Positions 1 through 8,828 of a stretch of DNA of 64,000 bases are shown piece after piece (positions within the stretch are counted from its first letter, which is position 1; every line of letters starts with the position of its first letter). The notes under the pieces are model-generated. The model ran no database searches. It worked only from the letters and a program-made list of their open reading frames with translations, and was not told the origin of the DNA. The DNA comes from Brevundimonas sp. Root1279 (GTDB lineage Bacteria > Pseudomonadota > Alphaproteobacteria > Caulobacterales > Caulobacteraceae), in the NCBI RefSeq assembly GCF_001425945.1, contig NZ_LMEB01000006.1:470518-534517 (forward strand), in the 5' to 3' direction. A program made the translations under genes and the position numbers.

Positions 1-752
1 AGGGGGATGTCCCTCCACGGGGCGCTCATGAAGTGGACGCCGGTCCAGCCGTAGGCGGCCTCGACGCGGAAGCCGGCGCGATAGGCCTCGCGGGTGGCGT
101 CGGGATCGGCCTGGGGCATCAGGCCCGAGACCAGCTGTTCGGCGGCGTCGACCAGCATGCCGGTGGGCTTGCCGTCGGCGCCCTTGAGGATCTCGCCGCC
201 CGAGGGCGCGACCGTCGAGGCGTCGATGTGGGCCGCCGCGAGCGCCGGGGTCGAGGCGACCACCGCATGGCCGTCGGCCCGGCTCAGCAGCACGACGCGG
301 CCGGGCGCGGCGGCGTCGAGGTCGGCGGCGGTCAGGAAGCGGCCTTCCGGCCAATGCGTCTCGATCCAGCCGCGGCCGACGATGGGGCCCTCCGGATGGG
401 TCGCGGCCCAGGCCTTGAGCCGGTCCATGGCCTCGGCGACCGAGGCCGAGCCCTCGAGGTTCAGGGTCAGCTCGCGCCAGCCGATGCCGTCCAGGTGGGC
501 GTGGCCGTCGGTGAAGCCGGGGAAGAGGGCCGCGCCCTTGAGGTCGACGGTCGCCACGGTCGCCGGCACGGCGGGCTGGTCGGCGAGGCGGCCGACCCAG
601 GCGATGCGGCCGTCGCGGACCAGCACGGCCTCGGCGGCCGGAGCCCCGTCCACACCGGTGTAGATCGGCCCGCCCTTGATCAGCAGATCCTGGGCCTGGG
701 CCGAGGCGGCGGTCCCGGCGAGCAGCAGGGCGAGGCAGAGGCGGCGGATCAT
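1..752 (-). CDS. Secreted amidohydrolase, YtcJ-like (3' end outside window)
   Basis: The gene reads leftwards from an ATG at 752 and runs off the window, so only about 250 N-terminal residues are visible. Residues 1-20 form a signal peptide (MIRRLCLALLLAG, then ASA-QA), so the enzyme is probably periplasmic. The composite N-terminal beta domain is followed by FTDGHAHL near residues 80-87, the HxH metal pair of the amidohydrolase superfamily. The following segment (PEGPIVGRGW, then the VVLLSRADGHAVV region) is typical of amidohydrolase family 3 (YtcJ/LAF3-like). Members hydrolyse amide or imidic C-N bonds; the substrate cannot be inferred. The downstream metal ligands and the catalytic Asp lie outside the window. 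The 363-bp region upstream carries the TTCAGAC array. Confidence 0.85.
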   Translation of the reverse strand, partial: MIRRLCLALLLAGTAASAQAQDLLIKGGPIYTGVDGAPAAEAVLVRDGRIAWVGRLADQPAVPATVATVDLKGAALFPGFTDGHAHLDGIGWRELTLNLEGSASVAEAMDRLKAWAATHPEGPIVGRGWIETHWPEGRFLTAADLDAAAPGRVVLLSRADGHAVVASTPALAAAHIDASTVAPSGGEILKGADGKPTGMLVDAAEQLVSGLMPQADPDATREAYRAGFRVEAAYGWTGVHFMSAPWRDIP

Positions 753-814
753 GGGCAGGCTCCGGGGATTGGCAGGCGAGCGGCGGCGGCGGGAACGGTG
801 AAGGTGAAATCAGG

Positions 815-1009
815 GTCTGAAAAGTCTGAATCGTCTGAACCGGCGGCGCGGCCAGGTCCTGAAAAAACAGAGTCTGAATCGTCTGAATAGTCTGAAATCG
901 ACGAGGGGACCGGCGCGGAAATACAGAGTCTGAATCGTCTGAATGGTCTGAAATCGCCCCCGCGAGGCCGAGGAGAAAACACAGTCTGAAGAGTCTGAAT
1001 CGTCTGAAT
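815..1009. repeat. Nested array of GTCTGAA / TTCAGAC heptamers
   Basis: This array lies in the 363-bp gap between the divergent starts at 752 and 1116. It has four clusters, each with three GTCTGAA copies at 9-bp spacing, starting near 815, 872, 928 and 983. The cluster-to-cluster period is therefore 55-57 bp. The most regular core is GTCTGAATCGTCTGAAT. Flanking bases (ACAGA before, AATCG after) are also partly shared between clusters 2, 3 and 4, which suggests duplication of a unit of about 56 bp. No open reading frame explains it. The remaining bases of the gap (753-814 and 1010-1115) show nothing I recognise beyond possible promoters. Confidence 0.85.
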
Positions 1010-1115
1010 TCGGCCCCCAAGGACGCAGGATGGCATGGCGGTGCGCCGGAAACGGACGTGGGCTGGCCATCCAGGGACGGCTCGGCCAATCTGGTCGGAA
1101 ACGGAGAACGCCCGC

Positions 1116-1430
1116 GTGATCGCCCTCGCCCTGACCCTGCTCGTCGCCGAGCCCGAGCCCGCCCGGGCCGAGCTGTGCCGCGCACACATGAACGCGATGA
1201 TCGCCGAGGCCATGAAGGAGACCGGCCGCGTCGCCGGCCCGAGCTGGTTCATCCGCGACTGGTGGACCGCCCGACTGCCCGAGGCCGGCGCGCCCGGCGC
1301 CCTGACGGCGGAACAGAGGGCGGCGCTGGAGGCTTCCATGCCGGCGCGGAAGGCGGCCGATCCCGACAAGCACCGGGCCGAGCTCGGCAGCTGCGTGAAC
1401 GAGGCCATGGACGCGGGCGCCGTGCCCTAG
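1116..1430 (+). CDS. Small secreted protein of unknown function
   Basis: I do not recognise this protein of about 104 residues. A GTG start at 1116 is chosen because it is preceded by CGGAGAA and opens directly into a short signal-peptide-like stretch (VIALALTLLVAEPEPARA) followed by a mature part beginning ELCRAHM. An upstream in-frame start at 1035 would bury that hydrophobic stretch. The mature part is helical and charged, with two cysteines (ELCRAH and LGSCVN) that could form a disulfide. The stop is 9 bp before the DUF488 gene, so the two are probably co-transcribed. The array of TTCAGAC heptamers lies directly upstream. Confidence 0.55.
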   Translation: MIALALTLLVAEPEPARAELCRAHMNAMIAEAMKETGRVAGPSWFIRDWWTARLPEAGAPGALTAEQRAALEASMPARKAADPDKHRAELGSCVNEAMDAGAVP

Positions 1431-1439
1431 GAGGACCGG

Positions 1440-1871
1440 ATGAAGGTGTTCACCGTCGGCTACGAGGGCGAGCCGCAGGCCGCCGTGATCGACAAGCTGA
1501 AGGCCGCAGGGGTCGAGGTGGTCGCCGACGTGCGCGCCGTGGCTTCTTCGCGCCGGGCCGGCTTCTCCAAGACGATCCTCGGGAACAGCCTCAAGGACGC
1601 CGGCATCGACTACGTCCACCTGCGCCCGCTGGGCACGCCCAAGGCCGGGCGCGACGCCGCCCGCAAGGGCCACATATCCGAGATGCGCGAGATTTTCGCC
1701 GAGCACATGCAGGAGCCGCCGTCGCAGCTGGCCTTCGAGGAGCTGCGCGAGCTGGCGGGGAAGAAGAAGACCGCCCTGCTGTGCTTCGAGGCGGATCACG
1801 CGGGGTGTCACCGTTCTGCGCTGGCCGAGCGGCTGAAGGCGGAGGACGGGTTCGAGGTGGTGAACCTGTAA
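1440..1871 (+). CDS. DUF488 family protein
   Basis: A 143-residue protein with the hallmarks of DUF488: TVGYEG at the N-terminus, a VADVRAVASSRRAGFSK block around residues 27-43, and LLCFEADHAGCHRS near residues 110-125. The conserved aspartate, arginines and CHR motif suggest a nucleic-acid- or nucleotide-associated enzyme, but the biochemical role of the family is not established. The start is preceded by TAGGAGGACCGG, a strong ribosome-binding site. The length is normal for the short form of the family. It ends at a terminator hairpin (1992-2026) shared with an inverted-repeat element. Confidence 0.85.
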   Translation: MKVFTVGYEGEPQAAVIDKLKAAGVEVVADVRAVASSRRAGFSKTILGNSLKDAGIDYVHLRPLGTPKAGRDAARKGHISEMREIFAEHMQEPPSQLAFEELRELAGKKKTALLCFEADHAGCHRSALAERLKAEDGFEVVNL

Positions 1872-1878
1872 CTCAAAG

Positions 1879-2018
1879 CCCTTCTCCCCTTGCGGGAGAA
1901 GGTGGCCCGCGAAGCGGGTCGGATGAGGGGTCGAGCGGTGTGACCCCTCACCCGACCGCACAAGAACGATCGCAACGCGATCGTGTGCGGTCTCCCTCTC
2001 CCGCAGGGGGAGAGGGAG
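1879..2018. repeat. Composite palindromic intergenic element
   Basis: Between the convergent DUF488 and fadJ genes there are several nested palindromes: CCTTCTCCC with GGGAGAAGG (1880-1902); a GATGAGGGGTC segment with its complement GACCCCTCA around 1924-1950; GATCG with CGATC (about 1968-1983); and CTCCCTCTCCC with GGGAGAGGGAG (1992-2018). The layout resembles the palindromic REP/MITE-like elements common between genes in alphaproteobacteria. No protein is encoded. Confidence 0.7.
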
Positions 2019-2026
2019 CAGTTTTT
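1992..2026 (+). terminator. Rho-independent terminator after the DUF488 gene
   Basis: An 11-bp stem (1992-2002 with 2008-2018) is followed by CAGTTTTT. The T-run is on the plus strand, so it would end transcription of the secreted-protein/DUF488 pair. The T-run overlaps the stop codon of the convergent fadJ-like gene. Confidence 0.65.
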
Positions 2027-4202
2027 ACGCCGCCGCCTTCTGCTTGCCGGCGAAGTCGCCGTAGAAGGTGCGGCCTTGGGCGGCCATGTCGCGCAGGAGC
2101 TGGGGCGGCGAGAAGCGGGGGCCGTACTGGGCGGCGTATTTGTCCGCCTGCTCGACGAAGGCCTTCAGGCCGGTCTGGTCGATCAGGGTGATCGGGCCGC
2201 CGGTCCAGGGGGCGAAGCCCCAGGCCAGGATGGCGCCGACGTCGGCCTCGCGCGGGTCGTCGATGACGCCCTCTTCCCAGCAACGCGCGACCTCGACCGC
2301 CTGGCGGTACAGCAGGCGCTGCTTCTGGTCCTCGACCAGCTCCGGGGTGGAGTCGTTGATCTTGACCGGCGCCAGCTCCGAGAGGCCGGACCACAGCTTC
2401 TTGGGCTTGGTTTCGTAGTCGTAGAAGCCCTTGCCGTTCTTGCGACCGTAGCGGCCCAGGTCCTCGACCATGGTCTGGACGACCTGCCAGCCGGCCATCG
2501 GCTCATAGGCGTCGCCGAGGTCTTCCTTGGTCTGTTTGGCGATCTTGACCGACAGGTCGAGCGCGACGTCGTCGTGCATCTCCAGCGGGCCGCGCGGCAT
2601 GCCGGTCATGCGGCCGATGTTGTCGATCAGGGCCGGGGCGTAGCCTTCCTCGAGCATGGCGAGGCCCTCGGCCACATAGGTGCCGAAGCAGCGCGAGGTG
2701 TAGAAGCCGCGGCCGTCGTTGACGACGATCGGGGTCTTCTTGATCTTCATGATGTAGTCCAGCGACTTGGCGATCGCCGCCTCGCCGGTCTTCTCGCCGA
2801 GGATGACCTCGACCAGCATCATCTTGTCGACCGGCGAGAAGAAGTGGATGCCGATGAAGTCGTCGGGGCGCACCGAGGCCTCGGCCAGGCCGGTGATCGG
2901 CAGGGTCGAGGTGTTGGAGCCGAAGATGGCGCCGGCCTCCAGCTGGGCCTCGGCGCGCTTGGTCACCTCGGCCTTGATCTCGCGGTTCTCGAACACCGCC
3001 TCGATGACCAGGTCCGAACCCTTGATCAGGTCGTAGTCGGTCGTCGCGGTGACCGAGCCGAGCAGGGCATCAAACTTGGCCTGATCGATCTGGCCGCGCG
3101 AGAGCCGCTTCTTGAGCAGCTCCTCGACGTGGGCCTTGCCCTTGTCGGCGGCCTCCTGGTCGCGGTCGATCAGGATGGTCTCGATGCCGGCCAGGGCCTG
3201 CACATAGGCGATGCCCGCGCCCATCATGCCGGCGCCCAGGACGGTGACCTTCTTGGGATCCGACTTGGGCTGGTTGGCCGGACGCACGGCGCCCTTGTCG
3301 AGCTCCTGCTTGGACAGGAACAGCGAGCGGATCATGGCCTGGGCCTGCGGCGTCATCAGGGTCTTGATGAAGTAGCGGGTCTCGATGCGCAGCGCCGCGT
3401 CCATGGGAACCTGGACGCCCTCGTAGACGGCCTTCATCAGGTTCAGGACGGCCGGGTAGTTGCCGTAGGACTGCTTGCGCAGCATGGCGTTGCCGACGAG
3501 GAAATTCTGGATGCCGGCCGGGTGGTAGGGCCCGCCGCCGGGCAGTTTGAAGGACTTGTCGTCCCACGGCTGCACGGCCTTGCCGCCGCCCTTGATCCAG
3601 GCCTTGGCGGCCTCGACCTCGCTGCCGACCGGCACGACCTCATGGACGATGCCCGCGCCCTTGGCGTCGTTCGGGCGGAAGGACTTGCCCTCGCTCATGG
3701 CGGTCATCGCCGCCATCACGCCGACCAGGCGCGTCAGGCGCTGGGTGCCGCCGCCGCCGGGGAAGAGGCCGACCTTGATCTCGGGCAGGCCGAGCTGGAT
3801 CTTCGGGCTGTCGCCGACCACGCGGTAGTGGCAGGCCAGGGTCAGCTCGAGGCCGCCGCCCAGGGCCAGGCCGTTGATCGCCGCGGCGACCGGCTTGCCG
3901 CAGGTCTCCAGGGCGCGCAGGGCGCCGTTCAGCTTCCAGCCCGCATCATAGGCGTCCTGCAGCGAACCGCCGGCCAGCATGCCGCCGGCCATGTCGCCCA
4001 GGTCGGCGCCGGCGCAGAAGCCCGACGCCTTGCCCGAGGTCAGGACCGCGCCCTTGATGGCGTCGTCGGTCTTGATGCGCTCGACCCACTCGGGGATCTC
4101 CTTCATCACGCCCGAGGTCAGGGTGTTCATCGACCGTCCCGGGACGTCGAAGGTGATCAGGGCGATGCCGTCGGCGTCGACGTCGATCTTGAAGTTTTCC
4201 AT
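2025..4202 (-). CDS. fadJ: Multifunctional enoyl-CoA hydratase / 3-hydroxyacyl-CoA dehydrogenase
   Basis: This 725-residue protein is the alpha subunit of the beta-oxidation complex. The N-terminal crotonase domain (about 1-190) contains SGFCAGADL and [13 protein letters not shown], which form the oxyanion hole. The C-terminal part has the NAD-binding [12 protein letters not shown] near residue 320, the [13 protein letters not shown] segment, and both 3-hydroxyacyl-CoA dehydrogenase C-terminal domains. Length and order match FadB/FadJ. It hydrates 2-enoyl-CoA and oxidises 3-hydroxyacyl-CoA. The thiolase partner lies upstream on the same strand, 217 bp away across an inverted-repeat element, so the pair may be one transcript. 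FadB and FadJ cannot be told apart securely here; the order thiolase-first resembles fadIJ. Confidence 0.92.
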   Translation of the reverse strand: MENFKIDVDADGIALITFDVPGRSMNTLTSGVMKEIPEWVERIKTDDAIKGAVLTSGKASGFCAGADLGDMAGGMLAGGSLQDAYDAGWKLNGALRALETCGKPVAAAINGLALGGGLELTLACHYRVVGDSPKIQLGLPEIKVGLFPGGGGTQRLTRLVGVMAAMTAMSEGKSFRPNDAKGAGIVHEVVPVGSEVEAAKAWIKGGGKAVQPWDDKSFKLPGGGPYHPAGIQNFLVGNAMLRKQSYGNYPAVLNLMKAVYEGVQVPMDAALRIETRYFIKTLMTPQAQAMIRSLFLSKQELDKGAVRPANQPKSDPKKVTVLGAGMMGAGIAYVQALAGIETILIDRDQEAADKGKAHVEELLKKRLSRGQIDQAKFDALLGSVTATTDYDLIKGSDLVIEAVFENREIKAEVTKRAEAQLEAGAIFGSNTSTLPITGLAEASVRPDDFIGIHFFSPVDKMMLVEVILGEKTGEAAIAKSLDYIMKIKKTPIVVNDGRGFYTSRCFGTYVAEGLAMLEEGYAPALIDNIGRMTGMPRGPLEMHDDVALDLSVKIAKQTKEDLGDAYEPMAGWQVVQTMVEDLGRYGRKNGKGFYDYETKPKKLWSGLSELAPVKINDSTPELVEDQKQRLLYRQAVEVARCWEEGVIDDPREADVGAILAWGFAPWTGGPITLIDQTGLKAFVEQADKYAAQYGPRFSPPQLLRDMAAQGRTFYGDFAGKQKAAA

Positions 4203-4253
4203 CGGCCTAAGGCCCTTATTCTGAAACGTCGGCGCTTGAAGCCGACTGTTGAT

Positions 4254-4412
4254 GGTTCGTCACGAAGACCACGAAGGAGGCACGAAGGACACGAAGGGCC
4301 CGGTGTGAGCGCCGCAGGCGACTATTCCGGATGTTCGGCGGCGCTGCGCGCGGCGATGAGGCGCTGCCTCTTGGTGCACTTCGCGCCTCCTTCGTGTCCT
4401 TAGTGATGAACC
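4254..4412. repeat. Inverted-repeat element with CACGAAG repeats
   Basis: The element begins GGTTCGTCACGAAG and ends with the complementary TTAGTGATGAACC. The imperfect arms of about 45 bp are built of CACGAAGGA-type short repeats around a GC-rich centre. A second copy with the same ends lies at 31882-32052. It sits between the thiolase and fadJ genes. It has no coding capacity and looks like a non-autonomous palindromic element. Confidence 0.75.
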
Positions 4413-4419
4413 TCCGAAC

Positions 4420-5625
<1,206 letters not shown>

Positions 5626-5647
5626 GAGGATCTCTCTCTTGAGTGTC

Positions 5648-5684
5648 CCTACCGCTCGCGACGCGGTCGCTCGCTGCTTGAGGG
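5648..5684. repeat. Degenerate copy of the GCTCGCTGCTTGAG repeat family
   Basis: The segment CTACCGCTCGCGACGCGG...TCGCTCGCTGCTTGAGGG matches the units found at 12732, 20872 (four in tandem) and 47911 (two). It is a single diverged unit placed between the thiolase start and its probable promoter. Confidence 0.6.
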
Positions 5685-5723
5685 AGGAGGGTGCGGAATC
5701 GAAACTCGCAGGTCAAAAGCCCT

Positions 5724-5742
5724 ACGTTTACGTCAACGTCAA
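5724..5742. promoter_or_regulatory. LiuR-like operator upstream of the thiolase gene
   Basis: On the minus strand the sequence reads TTGACGTTGACGTAAACGT, a partly palindromic ACGT-rich box. It resembles the operators described for LiuR-type MerR regulators of branched-chain amino-acid and fatty-acid catabolism in proteobacteria. It lies about 100 bp upstream of the thiolase start. The assignment rests on remembered motif similarity; no LiuR gene is in the window. Confidence 0.4.
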
Positions 5743-5777
5743 GTATTCACTTTTCAGCGATCCGCCAGAGGGCGCGG

Positions 5778-6167
5778 TCACTCCGCCGCATGGCAGACCG
5801 CCTCGATGTTGAAGCCGTCCGGATCGAGCACGAAGGCGGCGTAATAGGTCGGTCCATAGTGCTCGCGCAGGCCCGGCGCGCCGTGGTCTGTCCCCCCCGC
5901 CGCCAGGGCCGCGGCGTGGAAGGCCTCGACCTGGTCGCGCGTGCCGGCGCGGAAGGCGACGTGGTTGCCTTCGCCCGGCCGCTCGTTGTCGGCGATGACG
6001 AAGGTGACGCCCTCGGCCCCGCCGAACATCACCGCCGTGCCGCCGGTCTCGGTCCGGTCGGGCGGGATCGTCGCCAGGACGTGCATGCCCAACGGCGCCA
6101 GGGCCTTCTCATAGAAGGCCCGCGAGCGGGCGATGTCGGAGACGGCGAGTCCGATGTGGTCGATCAT
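5778..6167 (-). CDS. Glyoxalase/bleomycin-resistance (VOC) fold protein
   Basis: A 129-residue single VOC domain: HIGLAVSDIARSRAFYEKAL at the start, NHVAFRAGTRDQVEAFHAA in the middle and VLDPDGFNIEAVCH at the end. The paired beta-alpha-beta-beta-beta units carry the His and Glu metal ligands (H4, then the NIEAV glutamate). Such proteins include glutathione-dependent lyases and dioxygenase-like enzymes; the substrate is unknown. The start at 6167 (MIDHIGL) is chosen over a longer frame because the preceding residues are low-complexity and unlike the family. It is divergent from the hemerythrin gene. Confidence 0.85.
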   Translation of the reverse strand: MIDHIGLAVSDIARSRAFYEKALAPLGMHVLATIPPDRTETGGTAVMFGGAEGVTFVIADNERPGEGNHVAFRAGTRDQVEAFHAAALAAGGTDHGAPGLREHYGPTYYAAFVLDPDGFNIEAVCHAAE

Positions 6168-6361
6168 GGCGCGGCCCTGTTCTGTGTCGAGGCCCTTCCC
6201 CCGCGCCAACGCGCAACCGCGCGAAAAGGCGCCATTCCGGTACGGCGCCGGACACGACCTGGCCAAACCGCAGCGAACGACTCTCACCTAGCTAAGCCGT
6301 TGGAACGTGTGGGGAACTCCGGGCTTTCTCCGGCTCGCCATTGCCTGAGGAGGAAATTTCC

Positions 6362-6916
6362 ATGGCCCAGAATTACGAAGAGATGGACGCCATCGCCATG
6401 CTGAAGGCCGACCACCGCAAGGTGGAAGAGATCTTCGCCGCCTTCGAATCCGCCCGTAGCCGCGACAAGAAGCAGGCCCTCGCCGAGCAGGCCTGCCTGG
6501 AGCTGAAGGTCCATACGGTGATCGAGGAGGAGATCTTCTACCCGGCCTGCAAGGGCAATATCGAAGAGGACCTGCTGAAGGAGGCCTATGTCGAGCACGA
6601 CGGGGCCAAGCAGCTGATCAACGAGATCGAGGCGGGCGGGCCCGAGGACGACTTCTACGACGCCAAGGTCAAGGTGCTGTCCGAGATGATCGAGCACCAC
6701 GTCGAGGAAGAAGAGAAGCGCTCGGAAGGCATGTTCGCCCAGGCCCGCGCCGCCGGCCTGGACATGGATCTGCTCGCCGACCAGATGCGCGAGCGCAAGC
6801 GGACCGCGATGGAGGAGTTCCAGGCCGGCAAGCCGGCGGAGCCGCTGACCCTGCGCGAGGAAAACGGCGGCCAGGAGCCGACGCTGAACGAACTGACCGG
6901 CGACACGGCGCGCTGA
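6362..6916 (+). CDS. Hemerythrin HHE domain protein
   Basis: A 184-residue cytoplasmic helical protein with a hemerythrin-like HHE cation-binding domain: LKADHRKVEEIF near residue 15, VHTVIEEEIFYPA around 50, VEHDGAKQLI around 80 and IEHHVEEEEK around 112. These histidines and acidic residues are the expected di-iron ligands. The family binds oxygen or protects against oxidative and nitrosative stress. ATG 6362 follows CTGAGGAGGAAATTTCC, an ideal Shine-Dalgarno; the in-frame ATG at 6341 has none. The C-terminal 40 residues (EFQAGKPAEPL and following) are an extension beyond the domain. Confidence 0.9.
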   Translation: MAQNYEEMDAIAMLKADHRKVEEIFAAFESARSRDKKQALAEQACLELKVHTVIEEEIFYPACKGNIEEDLLKEAYVEHDGAKQLINEIEAGGPEDDFYDAKVKVLSEMIEHHVEEEEKRSEGMFAQARAAGLDMDLLADQMRERKRTAMEEFQAGKPAEPLTLREENGGQEPTLNELTGDTAR

Positions 6917-6924
6917 GGCGGGGC

Positions 6925-7932
6925 CTAGCTGACGTAGCCCGCCTGCATCAGTTCGGCGATGTGGACGATCGCCATCGGGCGATCGTCCTCGACCACCAGC
7001 AGGGTGGCGATCTTGTTCTGGGTCATCAGGTCGATGGCGTCGCTCATGCGCGCGTCCGGCCCGATGACCTTGGGACGGGGGCTCATGACATCGGCGGCGG
7101 TCAGGCCCGAGAGGTCGCCGCGGGAGAAGGCGCGGCGGACGTCGCCGTCGGTGACGATCCCGGCCAGGGTCCCGTCCGGATTGACCACGGCGGTCGCGCC
7201 CTTTCGGCCCTCGGTGATGGCCGAGACCACCTCGGCGAAGGTCGCGGTCAGCGGCACGGTCGAGGGGACCGGCGGGCGGTCGCCCATCCAGTCGCGCACG
7301 CTCTGCAGGCTCATGCCCAGCTTGCCGCCCGGGTGATGCAGGCCGAAGTCCTCGGCGGTGAAGCCGCGGCGGCCCATCAGCACCATGGCCAGGGCGTCGC
7401 CCATGGCCAGGGTCATCAGGGTCGAGGTGGTCGGGGCCAGGCCGTTGGGGCAGGCCTCGGGCGCATTGGGCAGGGTCAGGCAGACCGCCGAGGAGCGACC
7501 GAGGAAGCTGTTCGGGCGCTGGGTGATGCCGATCACCGGAATGCCCTGGCGCTGGCAGTAGAGCAGCGGGTCGCGCAGCTCCCGGGACTCGCCCGAGTTG
7601 GAGATGGCCAGCAGGGTGACGTCGTTGCGCAGCATGCCCAGGTCGCCGTGGCTCATCTCGGCGGGGTGGACGAAGAAGGCGTTGGTGCCGGTCGAGGCCA
7701 GGGTGGCGGCGATCTTTCCGCCGATGTGGCCGGACTTGCCCATGCCGGTGACGACCAGATAGCCGGGTCGCGACAGGATCACCTCGACGGCGCGGGCCAG
7801 GCTGTCGTCCAGGCCGGCCTCCATCGCCTGCAGGGCCGCGATGTTCAGCTGGATGACCTCGCGGGCGCGGGCGGTCATGGCGGCGGTGTCGGCGGGGAGC
7901 GGAGCGTCGGTCATCTGCGGGAATTGGCGCAT
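6925..7932 (-). CDS. kdsD: Arabinose-5-phosphate isomerase (SIS + two CBS domains)
   Basis: A 335-residue KpsF/GutQ-type enzyme. The SIS domain (about 35-175) has VVTGMGKSGHIGGKIAATLA and LAISNSGESREL, and is followed by SFLGRSSAVCLTLP and LAMGDALAMVLM. Two CBS domains follow (about 210-330). It converts ribulose-5-phosphate to arabinose-5-phosphate, the first step of Kdo synthesis for lipopolysaccharide. The start could be ATG 7932 or ATG 7914 (MTDAPLP); neither has a strong ribosome-binding site. It is convergent with the hemerythrin gene and 107 bp from the divergent otsB start. Confidence 0.9.
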   Translation of the reverse strand: MRQFPQMTDAPLPADTAAMTARAREVIQLNIAALQAMEAGLDDSLARAVEVILSRPGYLVVTGMGKSGHIGGKIAATLASTGTNAFFVHPAEMSHGDLGMLRNDVTLLAISNSGESRELRDPLLYCQRQGIPVIGITQRPNSFLGRSSAVCLTLPNAPEACPNGLAPTTSTLMTLAMGDALAMVLMGRRGFTAEDFGLHHPGGKLGMSLQSVRDWMGDRPPVPSTVPLTATFAEVVSAITEGRKGATAVVNPDGTLAGIVTDGDVRRAFSRGDLSGLTAADVMSPRPKVIGPDARMSDAIDLMTQNKIATLLVVEDDRPMAIVHIAELMQAGYVS

Positions 7933-8039
7933 CCGCAGCGGTTGTACAACTCAGCGCGGGCGACCGCCTCGGATGCTGCGATGCGGAAGAAAGCGAAGAT
8001 TTCCCGGAAACCCGGCGGGCCTTGAGCGTTAGGACGCCC

Positions 8040-8828
8040 ATGGGGACGTCAGACCTGATCATCGACGCCGCGGATGCGGCGGCCGACACGCCGACGCGTT
8101 TGCCCGCGCCGCCGCCTTCCCTTCCGCGCCCGGCCCTGTTCCTCGACCTCGACGGCGTGCTGGCCGAACTGGCCGAGACGCCGGACGCCGTGGTGCCGCA
8201 TCCGCGGCGCACGGCGGTGCTGAAGGGGCTGATCCCGCGGCTGGACGGCCGGGTGGCCATCATCAGCGGCCGGACCATCGCCGAGATCGACCGTATCGCC
8301 GAGGACAGCATGGCGTCCGCCTCGGGCGTGCACGGGCTGGAGCGACGGCGCGCCGACGGCTCCTTCCTGCGCGCCGAGGCGTCCGAGACCGTGCGCCACG
8401 CCATCGCCGCCTTCGAGGACTTCGCCCGCACCCGCCCCGGCGTGACGGTCGAGGACAAGGCGGTCGCCGCGGGCCTCCACTATCGCGGCGCGCCGGACGC
8501 CGCTCCGGCCGCCGAGGCGCTGGTCCATCGGCTCGCCGCAGAGACCGGGCTGTCGGTGCAGCCGGGCAATATGGTCATCGAGCTGAAGACGCCCGGCGCC
8601 AGCAAGGGCACGGCGCTGAAGGCCTTCATGGCCGAGGCCCCCTTCGCCGGCGCCACGCCCGTCATGCTGGGCGACGATCTGACCGACGAGGACGGCTTCA
8701 AGGCCGCGGCCGAACTGGGCGGCTTCGGCGTGCTGGTCGGCCCGCCGCGCGAGACCGCGGCCCGCTTCGCCCTGCCCGACGTCGACGCGGTCCTAGCCTG
8801 GCTCGAAACCCTGCAGGAGTGCGAATGA
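8040..8828 (+). CDS. otsB: Trehalose-6-phosphate phosphatase
   Basis: A 262-residue HAD-superfamily phosphatase with the catalytic DLDGVLAEL (D36, D38), the second motif VAIISGRTIAEID, and the fourth motif MLGDDLTDEDGF. PGNMVIELKTPGASKG is characteristic of trehalose phosphatases. It dephosphorylates trehalose-6-phosphate made by the otsA product two genes downstream. ATG 8040 follows TTAGGACGCCC; an upstream TTG at 8022 is less likely. The stop codon overlaps the GH15 start (ATGA), which indicates translational coupling. Confidence 0.92.
   Translation: MGTSDLIIDAADAAADTPTRLPAPPPSLPRPALFLDLDGVLAELAETPDAVVPHPRRTAVLKGLIPRLDGRVAIISGRTIAEIDRIAEDSMASASGVHGLERRRADGSFLRAEASETVRHAIAAFEDFARTRPGVTVEDKAVAAGLHYRGAPDAAPAAEALVHRLAAETGLSVQPGNMVIELKTPGASKGTALKAFMAEAPFAGATPVMLGDDLTDEDGFKAAAELGGFGVLVGPPRETAARFALPDVDAVLAWLETLQECE

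Noticed and set aside
815..1009. CRISPR array
   Set aside because: The repeats are only 7 bp at 9-bp and ~56-bp spacing; CRISPR repeats are about 24-47 bp with unique spacers, and no cas gene is present.
4254..4412. A protein-coding insertion between the fad genes
   Set aside because: The segment is palindromic and repeat-rich, and no frame with a ribosome-binding site and domain is present.
6302..6340. General stress (EcfG-type) promoter before the hemerythrin gene
   Set aside because: GGAAC occurs at 6302 and 6313, but I find no CGTT at the expected 16-17-bp distance.
6284..8458. A 724-codon minus frame across hemerythrin, kdsD and otsB
   Set aside because: It mixes antisense of several well-supported genes in other frames and has no recognisable domain.
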